A stretch of 64,000 nt of DNA from Novosphingobium album (ex Liu et al. 2023). GTDB lineage: Bacteria > Pseudomonadota > Alphaproteobacteria > Sphingomonadales > Sphingomonadaceae. The translations under genes and the position numbers were made by a program. Shown here one piece after another: positions 51,109 through 60,648 of the stretch; the stretch's first letter is position 1; each line of letters starts with the position of its first letter. The notes under the pieces were generated by a model. It saw nothing but the letters and a program-made list of their open reading frames with translations. It had not been told where the DNA came from and ran no database searches. The stretch lies in NCBI RefSeq assembly GCF_029076845.1, contig NZ_JARESE010000098.1:1-64000 (forward strand), read 5' to 3'.

Positions 51109-53328
51109 GTGCCGCATAGGGAAGGCAGGAGAACCTTAACCAAGACGAGCTATGGTTACCCTATGGTCGCCGCAGTTCGCCGTCTTCGCGGCCACATCCC
51201 ATTCGGCTATTTCTGGCCCTTGCTGCTGCTCACGGGCACCTGCCTGGGCTGTACTATTCTGCTTCTGTTCGTCGGTGCCCGCGCCCAGGACACAATGCAG
51301 CTGGAACGGGAGGAACAGGCCCTCGTCAACGTCCTTGCGACGGCGACCGCCATGGTTCGCCATGATCTTCAAGACTATGCGAAGTGGGACGATGCCGTTC
51401 GCCACCTGGGCCGGAACTTCGATGCCGACTGGATGGACGACAATGTCGTCGCCTTTCTCGGGCGGACGCAGGGTTACAACGATATTTTCGTCCTCGATGG
51501 ACAGGACAGGACCATCTTCAGTTTCCGTGACCGTGCTCCCCAGGCGAGCACCGCGCGGCAGCGGCTGGGACCGGATTTCGAGGCGTCGATACGGATGGTC
51601 CGCCGCATGCCGACTGACGGCTCTCCTATCGTCAGCGGTTTTACGCGCGCGGACGGACGCGTCTATCTTTTCGCGACGGCTGCGGTGGTGCCACTGACGC
51701 ACAAGGTCACGCTGCCGGACGGTCCCACCAAGCTCATCGTGATCGCGCGCGTCGTCGATAGGGATGTCCTCGCCGAGTTCACCCGCGACTTCATCCAGAA
51801 GGACATGCGGCTTGCAGCGGCACCTTCGGCCTTGCGCCCGAAGGTCGCCATCAAGGGCTTCGGCGGTCAGGCGATCGGCTGGCTCACCTGGCTGCCGCAT
51901 CGGCCCGGCACCCTGCTGCGGCAGCGGCTCGCACCCGCGATCGGTGTCATGGCGCTCGTCGCGCTCGTGGCCGCGGGCCTCGTTCTTCGCCGCGGCGCCA
52001 GGGCCATCGACGATCTGCAGCGAAGCGAATTGCGGGCCCGGCATTTGTCGGAGCATGATGCGCTGACCGGACTGCCCAACCGCCGCGCCCTCGTCGCGCG
52101 GACCAGCGAATGGCTCGCCCAGGGCGAACGGCTCTCCTTGCTGTTCATGGATCTCGACGGCTTCAAGAACGCGAACGATCTCTATGGCCACGGCGCCGGC
52201 GACCTGCTGCTTCGGGAGACTGCGCGGCGTATCCGGTCCGCGGTCGGGGAAGCCTTCGTCGCACGGGCGGGCGGCGACGAGTTTGCCGTGCTCGTGCGCT
52301 CCGGCCAAGCCGACGATGTTAACAAGATCGCCGAGGCGATCCTGGGCCAGTTCGTCCAGCCGTTTTCACTCGGCGCCTACAATATCAAACTCGGCATCAG
52401 CATCGGTTTTGCGGAGGCGGCTGGCGCTCCGGCCGACACCCAGGATGAAATGATGCGCCCGGCCGACGTGGCGATGTACGCAGCCAAAGCCGACGGCAAG
52501 AACTGCGCCCGGGTATATGCGCCGGCGCTCGACGAAAACCTTCACCTTCGCCTCCGGCTGGAGAGCGATTTGCGCCAGGCCATCGAGAAGGAGGAGATAT
52601 TCGTCCACTATCAGCCGATCATCGATGCCGGGACTGGCGTCACGGTTGCGGTCGAGGCGCTCGCACGCTGGTCGGATCCCTTGCACGGGCATGTACCGCC
52701 CGACGTCTTCATTCCGATTGCGGAAATGAGCGGCCTCATCAATGCCATCGGCCGGCAGGTGCTGATGGCGGCCTGTCAGGCTATGCGCCACACCAACCTC
52801 GACCTCGCCATCAACCTCTCGCCTGCCCAGTTCTGGGACGGCGGCCTGCTCGACGATGTCCGCACGGCGCTCGAAGAGACAGGGTTTCCGCCGGAACGCC
52901 TGGAGCTGGAGATCACGGAAAGCCTGATGCTACGCCACCCCCAAAGGGCCGTAGAGGTGGTCAATAGCCTGCGCGCTCTGGGTATCAGGATCGCCCTCGA
53001 CGATTTCGGGACCGGCATTGCCAGCATCGGATATTTGCAGCAGTTCCAACTGGATCGCTTGAAGATAGACAAGACCTTCATCGCGCCGATCGAACATGAT
53101 GCCAAGGCGCGAGAAATGCTGGTCTCGATCACGGGACTTGCCAGAGCCTGCAATCTGGAGATTTGCGCGGAAGGGATCGAGACCGATGGTCAGGCCCGGT
53201 TGGCAAGGATGGCTGGCTGCGGCCGGCTTCAGGGATGGCTGTTCGGCAAACCGCAGGCCGCGGCTGCCGTCGTCAATATGCTGGACGACGCTGAGAGACC
53301 GCGTCTGCACAAACTCAAGACGGCTTGA
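51109..53328 (+). CDS. CHASE4-GGDEF-EAL cyclic-di-GMP enzyme
   Basis: About 739 aa (GTG start given; ATG at 51163 possible). A membrane helix and a periplasmic CHASE4 sensor (DYAKWDDAVRHL ... DWMDDNVV) are followed by a second helix. A GGDEF domain has intact RAGGDEFAVL (diguanylate cyclase active), and an EAL domain has VEALARW and DDFGTGIAS (phosphodiesterase residues present). Both catalytic sites look intact, so the net direction depends on the sensed signal. No partner gene is visible. Confidence 0.92.
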   Translation: MPHREGRRTLTKTSYGYPMVAAVRRLRGHIPFGYFWPLLLLTGTCLGCTILLLFVGARAQDTMQLEREEQALVNVLATATAMVRHDLQDYAKWDDAVRHLGRNFDADWMDDNVVAFLGRTQGYNDIFVLDGQDRTIFSFRDRAPQASTARQRLGPDFEASIRMVRRMPTDGSPIVSGFTRADGRVYLFATAAVVPLTHKVTLPDGPTKLIVIARVVDRDVLAEFTRDFIQKDMRLAAAPSALRPKVAIKGFGGQAIGWLTWLPHRPGTLLRQRLAPAIGVMALVALVAAGLVLRRGARAIDDLQRSELRARHLSEHDALTGLPNRRALVARTSEWLAQGERLSLLFMDLDGFKNANDLYGHGAGDLLLRETARRIRSAVGEAFVARAGGDEFAVLVRSGQADDVNKIAEAILGQFVQPFSLGAYNIKLGISIGFAEAAGAPADTQDEMMRPADVAMYAAKADGKNCARVYAPALDENLHLRLRLESDLRQAIEKEEIFVHYQPIIDAGTGVTVAVEALARWSDPLHGHVPPDVFIPIAEMSGLINAIGRQVLMAACQAMRHTNLDLAINLSPAQFWDGGLLDDVRTALEETGFPPERLELEITESLMLRHPQRAVEVVNSLRALGIRIALDDFGTGIASIGYLQQFQLDRLKIDKTFIAPIEHDAKAREMLVSITGLARACNLEICAEGIETDGQARLARMAGCGRLQGWLFGKPQAAAAVVNMLDDAERPRLHKLKTA

Positions 53329-53356
53329 GGCGCCAATCGGTTGCAGGAGAGCCCCG

Positions 53357-53722
53357 CTACAGGTTCGGGTCCGAAATCGGCTTTTCGGTCACGAAGTTGA
53401 CGGCTTCGAAACCGGCGTTTTTCAGGATCTTCTCGATCCGGCCGACGCAGTCGGGATCGGCCCCTCCGGGAGCACCGATCACTCTGGCGAAGCGATGGTC
53501 GTGCCGGCGCTCGGCAGCGACATTGCGCAGCCGGGCATCGCTCAGCGCTCGCCCTTCCACGATGACCTGGCACATTCCCCCCGACGCATCCAGATGGACC
53601 TTGAACGGCATGGCTTCGTCGGGCTTCGTACACGACTGGGCCAGGACGAGCGGAAGGACCAGGAACAGAGGCGGGCGAGTCCTAAGCCGGCCAATCGCCG
53701 GGAAGAACCTGTTCGCGATCAT
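53357..53722 (-). CDS. ExbD/TolR-like periplasmic lipoprotein
   Basis: 121 aa with a lipoprotein-type signal ending LAQSC. The remainder (CQVIVEGRALSDARLRNV ... CVGRIEKILKNAGFEAVNFV) resembles the periplasmic domain of ExbD/TolR but lacks their membrane helix with the catalytic Asp. The start overlaps the upstream MFS stop (ATGA). The coupling to a transporter is unusual. Function unknown. Confidence 0.6.
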   Translation of the reverse strand: MIANRFFPAIGRLRTRPPLFLVLPLVLAQSCTKPDEAMPFKVHLDASGGMCQVIVEGRALSDARLRNVAAERRHDHRFARVIGAPGGADPDCVGRIEKILKNAGFEAVNFVTEKPISDPNL

Positions 53723-55113
53723 CGCGCCGGGTCGCGGATGGACCGGCGCGAACCGCCTGATGCCGCCAAGCGTGCCGAACCGATCTCATGCCCCGTGCTC
53801 GCGAAGGGATCGACGTTCAGTGAACGGCCTGCCGTTTCGGGCATGAAGCGCAGCGCAATGAGACCGACCAGGCAGGACGCCATCATGTAATAGGCCGGCA
53901 TGAGCTCGTTCCCCGTCAATCTGATGAGGCCGCTGCCGACGGCAGGTGCCGTCCCGCCGAATATGGAGGTGGATACGTTATAGGCGAGCGCGAAACCCGC
54001 AAAGCGGACGTGGGTGGGGAACAGCGCCGGAAAAGTCGCCGAAATGGTGGCGAGTTGCGGGACGTAGAGGAGACCCATGAGGACAAAGCCGACGATCGCT
54101 CCGATCAGCCCCGTCGCCATCAGCATGTAGAGCGGCGTCACGAGCAGGAACAGGCCGATCAATGAGATCCGCCACATGGGGCGCCGACCGATCCGGTCGG
54201 AGAGGCGGCCGGCGAACGGCAGGAAGAACATCATGAACAGCATGCCGATGATCGGCACGATCAGCGCCTCGTTGGCGGAGAGACCGATGCGCCGCTGCAG
54301 GTAGGTCGGCATGTAGGTGAGAAGCGTATAGTTGACGACGTTGAGGGCAACGACGAGACCGCCGACCACCAGCAATGGTCGCCAATGGGTTCGGACGATC
54401 GTCGACACCGATGCGGCTTCCGGTTTCTCGGTTGCGAGCCCCGCCGCGCGGAAGACAGGCGTATCCTCCAGTCGGGAGCGCAGGTACATGCCGACGAGGC
54501 CCATGGGGGCGGCGGCGAGGAAGGGGACGCGCCAGCCCCACTGATGCATCGCCTCGTCGCCAAGCAGGAGCGAGAAGGCGAGCATCAGGCCCGCGCCAAG
54601 CGAAAAGCCGGCGAGTGTGCCAAACTCGAGGAAACTGCCGAAGAAACCCCGCCGGTCGTCAGGGGCATATTCAGCCATGAACGTTGCGGCACCGCCATAT
54701 TCGCCGCCGGTGGAGAAGCCCTGGACCATCCGGCACAGGATGAGCAGTGCAGGTGCCCAAAAGCCGATGGAAGCGTAGGTCGGAATCAGGCCGACGCACA
54801 GGGTCGCAGCCGACATCAGCAGGATGGTCGACGCCAATATCCGCTTGCGGCCGAGCCGGTCGCCAAGCGGCCCCCAGAACAGGCCGCCCAGCGGCCGCAC
54901 CAGAAACGAAATCGCGAAGGTCGCCAGCGCGAAGAGGATCGCTTCGTCGACACTGCCGGGAAACAGGGCCGCGGAGATATAGGTGACGCCGTAGGCGTAG
55001 ATGCCGTAGTCGAACCATTCGGTAGCATTGCCGAGCGCCGATGCGGCGATGGCGCGGCGCAGGACCGGCCTCGCCGTATCGCTCCCGGCAGGAGGGTTCG
55101 CGGCGCCTGTCAT
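53719..55113 (-). CDS. ProP-type MFS osmolyte:H+ symporter
   Basis: About 464 aa, 12 spans, metabolite:H+ symporter (MHS) family: NATEWFDYGIYAYG, DRLGRKRILA, GFSTGGEYGGA. The ATG at 55113 has correctly spaced AAAGGA; a start two codons earlier is too close. The closest known roles are proline, betaine or ectoine uptake. Near ectABCD this suggests compatible-solute import. It lacks the long C-terminal coiled coil of E. coli ProP. Confidence 0.85.
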   Translation of the reverse strand: MTGAANPPAGSDTARPVLRRAIAASALGNATEWFDYGIYAYGVTYISAALFPGSVDEAILFALATFAISFLVRPLGGLFWGPLGDRLGRKRILASTILLMSAATLCVGLIPTYASIGFWAPALLILCRMVQGFSTGGEYGGAATFMAEYAPDDRRGFFGSFLEFGTLAGFSLGAGLMLAFSLLLGDEAMHQWGWRVPFLAAAPMGLVGMYLRSRLEDTPVFRAAGLATEKPEAASVSTIVRTHWRPLLVVGGLVVALNVVNYTLLTYMPTYLQRRIGLSANEALIVPIIGMLFMMFFLPFAGRLSDRIGRRPMWRISLIGLFLLVTPLYMLMATGLIGAIVGFVLMGLLYVPQLATISATFPALFPTHVRFAGFALAYNVSTSIFGGTAPAVGSGLIRLTGNELMPAYYMMASCLVGLIALRFMPETAGRSLNVDPFASTGHEIGSARLAASGGSRRSIRDPAR

Positions 55114-55258
55114 TCCCATGTCCTTTCACCTGCAGCGACCTCGCCCGCCAGCGTGACTTCACGATGCGAGCGGCGGCGGCTCGCCTCATCGCGGAACGTC
55201 GCGCGGTTCGAGTGTCGATCGGGCCGGCCCCTCATCGGCTGAACTTGGGCCATCCGCC

Positions 55259-56485
55259 CTATCTCTCGGGGGAAAGCGGATCGAGCTGCGCGGCCAGCGG
55301 CGTGGTGCGCGGCAGGATCAGGTAGCGATGCTGGCGCTCTCCCGGAACGGGAGGCGAAACGAAGAGCCTGCGGATGGCGAAGAGCGTCACGGCCAGCGCA
55401 CACAAGCCAATGAAGAGGAAGAGACCGTGGGGGCCGACGGCGTCCATGACGGCCGCTGCCGGTAGCGGCCCCATGACCGCACCGAGCGAATAGACGAGGA
55501 CCAGGCCGCCGGTCGCGCTCACCCGCTGCGCGGAGGACAGATGATCGTTGGTATGCGCCACGCAGAGCGGATAGAGCGCGAAGCACGCACCGCCGAACAG
55601 CGCGCCCGCCAGCATCAGCTGGGCTCTCCCCTCGGCTACCGCAAAAATAGCGAAGGTCGTCCCGAGCGTGGCGATCAGACAGGCGACAATCACCTTGCGG
55701 CGGTCGATTATGTCGGAGGGGCGCCCCAGCGGCCACTGGAAGGCGATGCCCCCGAGGATCGTGGCGCTCATGAGAAAGGCCGTGCCGGCATCCCCCAGCC
55801 CCGCACCCCGCGCAAAGATCGCGCCGAGACCGTAGAAGGCGCCGAGCATCAGTCCGGTCGCGCCGGCGCCGACCACCCCGAGCGGCGAGGCCGCATAGAG
55901 GCGGTTGAGCCGCATGAGCCTGCCCTCGGGAGCCGGCGGCTGCGCCAGTCGGGTGAGCGCGACCGGGAGGACGGCGAGCGACAACAGGATCGAGGCGGCG
56001 ATGAAAGGCAGCGCGGGCTGCTCGTGGCCGAGATTGAGCAGGAACTGGCCGAGCGCCTGGCCCGAATAAAGCGCGATCATGTAGAATGCGAGGATGCTGC
56101 CGCGGGTCTCTGGCTCGGCCCGCTCGTTGAGCCAGCTCTCGAGGCAGACGAACACGCCCGCCATGCAGAAGCCGTCCAAGAGCCGAAGCAGCGGCCAGAA
56201 TGCGGGATCGAGATACAAGGCGTAGGCGAGCGATGTCGCTGAAAACAGCGAGACGAAAGCCGCGAAGGCCCTGATGTGGCCGACGCGCGCGACGACGCTG
56301 AAAGCCAGGATCGAGCCCGCGCCCAGGCCCACGAAGTAGGCCGTTGCGAGGATGCCCGCGAACAGCGCCGGCGCGCCTGCCGCATCCAGCCGCAGCGCGA
56401 TCAGCGTCGACAGGAAGCCGCTTCCCGCCATCAGCATGAAGATGGCGGCGAGTAGGGTGCCGACCGATCGCACCGATCCCATCAT
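55259..56485 (-). CDS. MFS transporter (YcaD-like)
   Basis: A 408-aa, 12-span carrier: LIALRLDAAGAPALFAG, SWLNERAEPETRG, QWPLGRPSDIIDRRKV. It lies between proP and ectD on the same strand. The role may be export or uptake of a compatible solute; the substrate is not evident. Confidence 0.85.
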   Translation of the reverse strand: MMGSVRSVGTLLAAIFMLMAGSGFLSTLIALRLDAAGAPALFAGILATAYFVGLGAGSILAFSVVARVGHIRAFAAFVSLFSATSLAYALYLDPAFWPLLRLLDGFCMAGVFVCLESWLNERAEPETRGSILAFYMIALYSGQALGQFLLNLGHEQPALPFIAASILLSLAVLPVALTRLAQPPAPEGRLMRLNRLYAASPLGVVGAGATGLMLGAFYGLGAIFARGAGLGDAGTAFLMSATILGGIAFQWPLGRPSDIIDRRKVIVACLIATLGTTFAIFAVAEGRAQLMLAGALFGGACFALYPLCVAHTNDHLSSAQRVSATGGLVLVYSLGAVMGPLPAAAVMDAVGPHGLFLFIGLCALAVTLFAIRRLFVSPPVPGERQHRYLILPRTTPLAAQLDPLSPER

Positions 56486-56521
56486 GCGCTACGGGGTATC
56501 GAACAGGGAGCGATCCGCACG

Positions 56522-57493
56522 TCATGCGACCTGGCTGCTTCGCGCCGTTTCGAGCAGCGTCGATCCCGGCCGTGGAAGCGCATGAGTGCCTTGTCGTGCC
56601 GCGACGAATTCGGGTCGTGGCTGCGGAACGCCGAACGGCGCCGTCAATCTGTTGGAGACGGCGTTGTAGACGAAGAACGCGTTTGCCCGCGGAAACGGCG
56701 TGATGTTGCCGTTCGAGCCGTGCATGACGTTGCAGTCGAAGACGACGACCGTACCAGCTTCCCCCGTCGGCGCGGCGATGCCGCCTTCAGCGGCGAGCCC
56801 GGCGAGCGTGACGGTGTCCGGCACGCCATATTCCTGTTTCCGCAGTGAGGCGAGATAGTGCTCTTCGGGCGTTTCTCCTGCGCAGGCGCAATAGCTGCGG
56901 TGCGAGCCGGGGATCAGCATCAGGGGACCGTTGGTCGCCGTATTGGGCGCCAGCAGGACCGACATCGAGAGAGAGCGCATCCGCGGCATGCCGTCTTCGA
57001 CATGCCAGGTCTCGAAATCCGAGTGCCAGTAGAACTCCCGGCCGACGAAGCCCGGCTTGTAGTTGAGCCGCGACTGGTGGAGGTAGACCTCGTCGTCCAG
57101 GATGAAGCGCGCGATGCCGGCAAGGCGCTCGTCGCGCGCGAGCCTCTCCATGAGCGCATTCTGGCGGTGGATCATGAAGATTGAGCGGACCTCGTCGACG
57201 CCGGGCTCGCTGATCACCGTCCTGGCGTCGAGCGCCCCGGGATCGGCAATGAGCCGCGTCGCGGAGGCCTGCAGCGCGGCGATCTCCTGCGCGGTAAAAA
57301 GGTCGTGGAGCACGACGAAGCCGTCGCGCTCGAACCGTTCGGTCTGGTCGCGGCTCAACGGCGCGCCTGGCGTCCAGTCGCCGTGGACCACCGGATCCAG
57401 GCGCGGCAGCATGATCGCGGCGGCCCCACGGCGAGACGGATAGAGGTCTGTCCTGTCGCCAGGTCCCGGACCTCGGCTACCTCCGCGCGTCAT
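56522..57493 (-). CDS. ectD: Ectoine 5-hydroxylase
   Basis: A 323-aa 2-oxoglutarate/Fe(II) dioxygenase converting ectoine to 5-hydroxyectoine. The Fe ligands are His157 and Asp159 in YWHSDFETWH and His258 in NVMHGS. The EctD signature FYWHSDFETWHVEDGMPRMR is intact. The ATG overlaps the ectC stop (ATGA). Hydroxyectoine is typical of heat and drought protection as well as salt. Confidence 0.95.
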   Translation of the reverse strand: MTRGGSRGPGPGDRTDLYPSRRGAAAIMLPRLDPVVHGDWTPGAPLSRDQTERFERDGFVVLHDLFTAQEIAALQASATRLIADPGALDARTVISEPGVDEVRSIFMIHRQNALMERLARDERLAGIARFILDDEVYLHQSRLNYKPGFVGREFYWHSDFETWHVEDGMPRMRSLSMSVLLAPNTATNGPLMLIPGSHRSYCACAGETPEEHYLASLRKQEYGVPDTVTLAGLAAEGGIAAPTGEAGTVVVFDCNVMHGSNGNITPFPRANAFFVYNAVSNRLTAPFGVPQPRPEFVAARQGTHALPRPGSTLLETARSSQVA

Positions 57494-57879
57494 GGTGCGG
57501 GCGCCGGGCGATAGGCTCCGGTCTCGTCATGCACCTCGGCTCCAGTGACGGGCGGATTGAACACGCAAACGGTAACGAGTTCTGTATCTGCACGCAGCGT
57601 GTGCCGGTCGTTGTCGTTGAGGGCATAGAGCGTGCCCGGCTCCAGGACGTGACGCTCCCCGGTGGCCAGATCCTCGACGCTGCCGTCCCCGCTCACGACG
57701 TAGACCGCCTCGACATGGTGCCGGTAGTGGAAGGTCCACTCTCCGCCCGCCGCGAGGGTCGTGATGTGGAAGGAAAACCCCATGCCGTCCTCGGCCAGGA
57801 GGAGGCGGCTGCTTTCCCAACCCCTGTCGGTGACGTTCCGGTTCGAATTGCGGATATCCTTCAATCTCTTAATCAGCAT
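57490..57879 (-). CDS. ectC: L-ectoine synthase
   Basis: A 129-aa cupin cyclising N-gamma-acetyl-diaminobutyrate to ectoine. Diagnostic blocks: WESSRLLLAEDGMGFSFH, TFHYRHHVEAVYVVSG and VCVFNPPVTGAEVHDE. Its stop overlaps the ectD start. Confidence 0.96.
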   Translation of the reverse strand: MLIKRLKDIRNSNRNVTDRGWESSRLLLAEDGMGFSFHITTLAAGGEWTFHYRHHVEAVYVVSGDGSVEDLATGERHVLEPGTLYALNDNDRHTLRADTELVTVCVFNPPVTGAEVHDETGAYRPAPAP

Positions 57880-57890
57880 GTCGTTTTCCT

Positions 57891-59198
57891 TCAGGCGGCG
57901 GCACCGTAGGCGGGCCTCAGGGCGGCGCGGAACGCGTCCTCGAGAATTTCGAGCCCGCGGAGCAGGACGGCGTCCTCGATGGTCAGCGGCGCGAGGATCT
58001 TGACCACCTCGTCGTGCGGACCGCTCGTTTCGATGATGAGGCCGCGTTCGAAGGCCGCGCCGGTGATCGCCGTCGCCAGCTCTCCCGACCCCACGTCGAT
58101 CCCCTGCATCATGCCTCGCCCCTTGATCCTTGCCGGTTCACTGCAGCGCGCGGCGATCTGCCCGAGCCGCTTGCCCAGCAGGCCGGAGCGGCGCTCGACA
58201 TCGTCCTGAAAGCTTCCAGTCCGCCAGAAATGCCGCAAGGCCGCAGTCGCCGTGACGAAAGCGTGGCAGTTGCCGCGAAAGGTGCCGTTGTGCTCACCGG
58301 GCTCCCAGATATCGAGATCGGGACGAAACAGGGTGAGCGCGAACGGCAGACCCATGCCCGACAGCGACTTGGCGAGGGTGACGATATCGGGAATGATCCC
58401 CGCCTGTTCGAAACTGAAGAAGGTTCCCGTCCGGCCGCAGCCGGCCTGGATATCATCGACGATGAGCAGCGCCCCCTGTTCCTTCGCTAGACCGGCGATC
58501 TGCCGTAGCCATTCGGGCGAGGCGACGTTGAGACCGCCTTCGCCCTGGACCGTCTCGACCAGGAAGGCAGCCGGAGCATCGAGGCCGCTCGAGGGGTCCT
58601 TCAGGCGCTGTTCCAGCAGATCCGCCGTGTTCACGTCGGGACCGAAATATCCGTCATAGGGCTCATGGCTGACATGGGACAGGGGCACACCGGCACCACC
58701 GCGCTTGCCGGCGTTGCCCGTACAGGCCAGCGCGCCCAGGGTCATGCCGTGAAAGCCATTGGTGAACGCAATGACATACTGACGGCCGGTGACCTTGCGT
58801 GCGAGCTTGAGCGCCGCTTCCACCGCATTCGTCCCCGTAGGACCGGTGAACATTGCCTTGTAGGCCAGCCCCCGGGGCTGGAGGACGGTCCTGTCGAGTT
58901 CGTCGAGGAAGGCGGCCTTCGCGTCGGTATGCAGGTCGAGACTGTGCGCGATCCCGTCCTCGCCGATATAGCGCAGCAGCGCGTCCTTGAGCACGGGGTG
59001 GTTGTGCCCATAGTTGAGGGTCGAGCAGCCGGAGAGGAAGTCGAGGTACATGCCGCCGTTGGCGTCGTGCATCCAGGGACCCTCGGCCGTGACGAATTCG
59101 CGCGGCATCGCCCTTGCATAGCTGCGGACGCGGGATTCGAGCCGGTTGTAGAGAGAGACGTCGGGCCTCCCTGCCGAAGGGCGGGGCGAAGTCTTCAT
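57891..59198 (-). CDS. ectB: Diaminobutyrate-2-oxoglutarate transaminase
   Basis: A 435-aa class III PLP aminotransferase making L-2,4-diaminobutyrate from aspartate semialdehyde. The Schiff-base Lys277 is in TLAKSLSGMG; Asp249 in VDDIQAGCGRTG. The first half carries SGCSTLNYGHNHP and FTGPTGTNAVEAA. It starts 33 bp after ectA. No linked aspartokinase gene is present. Confidence 0.95.
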   Translation of the reverse strand: MKTSPRPSAGRPDVSLYNRLESRVRSYARAMPREFVTAEGPWMHDANGGMYLDFLSGCSTLNYGHNHPVLKDALLRYIGEDGIAHSLDLHTDAKAAFLDELDRTVLQPRGLAYKAMFTGPTGTNAVEAALKLARKVTGRQYVIAFTNGFHGMTLGALACTGNAGKRGGAGVPLSHVSHEPYDGYFGPDVNTADLLEQRLKDPSSGLDAPAAFLVETVQGEGGLNVASPEWLRQIAGLAKEQGALLIVDDIQAGCGRTGTFFSFEQAGIIPDIVTLAKSLSGMGLPFALTLFRPDLDIWEPGEHNGTFRGNCHAFVTATAALRHFWRTGSFQDDVERRSGLLGKRLGQIAARCSEPARIKGRGMMQGIDVGSGELATAITGAAFERGLIIETSGPHDEVVKILAPLTIEDAVLLRGLEILEDAFRAALRPAYGAAA

Positions 59199-59231
59199 CG
59201 AACTTCCTTTCAGTTAAACGGCGGGAGGGGC

Positions 59232-59780
59232 TCAGAAGGGCCCGATCGAAATGAGCTCTTCGCTCTCGTGTCGGCCGCCGAAATGCCGTTCGCGATCGAA
59301 CCACGGCCGCACGTCGATGTTCGCCCGGCGCTTGCGGGCAAAGGCGGCGAACAGGCAACGCGACGCCCCGTTGGAGGGTGTCACGGTGGTGATGAGCCGC
59401 CGGGCGCCAACCACCGCTGGACGGCTGAACAGGGTGTCGAGCATGGTCGCGCCCAGGCCCTGGCCGCGTGCGCGTTCGTGTACGGCGACCTGCCAGACGA
59501 ACATGGCTTCTGGATCATCTGGCGGACGATAACCCGAAATCCACCCGTCGAGGCGGCCGCCGCGTTCCGCCTTGATGCAGGTGCCGGAGAAATGCGTGGC
59601 CTGCAGCAGATTGCAATAGAGCGAGTTGGGGTCGAGCGGGGGGCAGGAGGCGATCAATTCGGCGATAGCCTCAGCATCCTCCGCGCTCGGCCCCTCGAAC
59701 TCGTAATCGCACAACGATCCGGTCGCTGACGGAGCGGATCGATAGCAGGGTGATGCGCTCACGCTGCCGTTGTTCATCAA
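59232..59780 (-). CDS. ectA: Diaminobutyrate acetyltransferase
   Basis: A 182-aa GNAT enzyme acetylating diaminobutyrate; acetyl-CoA loop ERARGQGLGATML. EctA blocks: LDPNSLYCNLLQATHFSGT and WISGYRPPDDPEAMFVWQV. It is the first gene of ectABCD. AAGGA lies just before the ATG. The upstream region shares a promoter with the MarR gene. Confidence 0.95.
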   Translation of the reverse strand: MMNNGSVSASPCYRSAPSATGSLCDYEFEGPSAEDAEAIAELIASCPPLDPNSLYCNLLQATHFSGTCIKAERGGRLDGWISGYRPPDDPEAMFVWQVAVHERARGQGLGATMLDTLFSRPAVVGARRLITTVTPSNGASRCLFAAFARKRRANIDVRPWFDRERHFGGRHESEELISIGPF

Positions 59781-59809
59781 GGAAATCCCCCGTCACTTAC
59801 TTCGATTAC

Positions 59810-59823
59810 AAAATTATAATTTT
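59810..59823. promoter_or_regulatory. AT-rich palindrome in the ect promoter region
   Basis: AAAATTATAATTTT, a perfect 14-bp palindrome 30 nt before ectA, in an otherwise GC-rich window. Candidate EctR operator or -10 region of the ect promoter. Confidence 0.5.
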
Positions 59824-59989
59824 CCGACCAACAGGTACGAGTCGCTGCATAAATGGCGATATTCCTTGATGAAAACAAGGCCACATCACGAAACCATGCA
59901 TGGATCGAGAGGGATTTTCCCCATGATCCTTTGTCTTTCGTAGTAAAATTGCGGTTGTCGAAATTGTCGCAGCCAGCTAGCCGGAGGGG

Positions 59990-60481
59990 GTGATCGACCC
60001 CCGCACAGAGTCTGCGCTTCGTGCCATCCGGCGACTGCTTCGCGCCGCGCGTCTGAGCGAAAAGCAGCTCGCCACGGCCACGGGATTGACCCCTTCGCAG
60101 CTCGTCGTGCTGCAGGAGGTTGCGCGGCATGGCGATACGACCGCCGGTGCGATCGCGGCGACGGTGCAGTTCAGCCAGGCGACGGTCACGAGCATCGTCG
60201 ACCGGCTGGCCGAGCGCGAGTTTGTCGTCCGCAGCCGCCGCGAACGAGATCGCCGGCAGGTTTGGGTAACCGTCACGGAAGCTGGGACGGACGCCCTGTC
60301 ATCAGCGCCGGACATGATGCAGGATCAGTTTCGGGACCGCTTCGAGCAGCTGCCGGACTGGGAGCAGGCGATGATCGTCGCGATGCTCGAGCGGCTGAAC
60401 GCACTCCTCGATGCCGACCAGATAGATGCTGCGCCGGTGATCTTCGCCGGTGCGATCGACAGGATTTCTCCCGCTGAATAG
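59990..60481 (+). CDS. ectR: MarR-family regulator of ectoine synthesis (EctR-like)
   Basis: A 163-aa winged-helix MarR protein (LTPSQLVVLQEVARHG, FSQATVTSIVDRLAER, SRRERDRRQVWVTVTE). GTG start with GGAGG close upstream. It is divergent from ectABCD over 209 bp. EctR proteins of this type repress ect operons at low salt in halophiles. The assignment rests on location and family. Confidence 0.85.
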   Translation: MIDPRTESALRAIRRLLRAARLSEKQLATATGLTPSQLVVLQEVARHGDTTAGAIAATVQFSQATVTSIVDRLAEREFVVRSRRERDRRQVWVTVTEAGTDALSSAPDMMQDQFRDRFEQLPDWEQAMIVAMLERLNALLDADQIDAAPVIFAGAIDRISPAE

Positions 60482-60648
60482 CCCGCTCGCCAGTCTTCGA
60501 GGCCATTGCCGAATTGCGAAGCCCTACCGGCCGGCGACGCCGGTCCAATACAATTCCGCGGCTGATCGCGGGGCGCCCTCCGGCGACCGTGCTCCAACCG
60601 GGGTGTCCTGAGGCAACGACCTGTAAAAACAAAAAGGGAGGAACAAGC

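Noticed and set aside
55110..56525. A 471-codon minus-strand frame overlapping the YcaD-like transporter
   Set aside because: Same strand but different frame; Arg/Ala/Gly-rich without hydrophobic pattern, while the other frame is a clear MFS protein.
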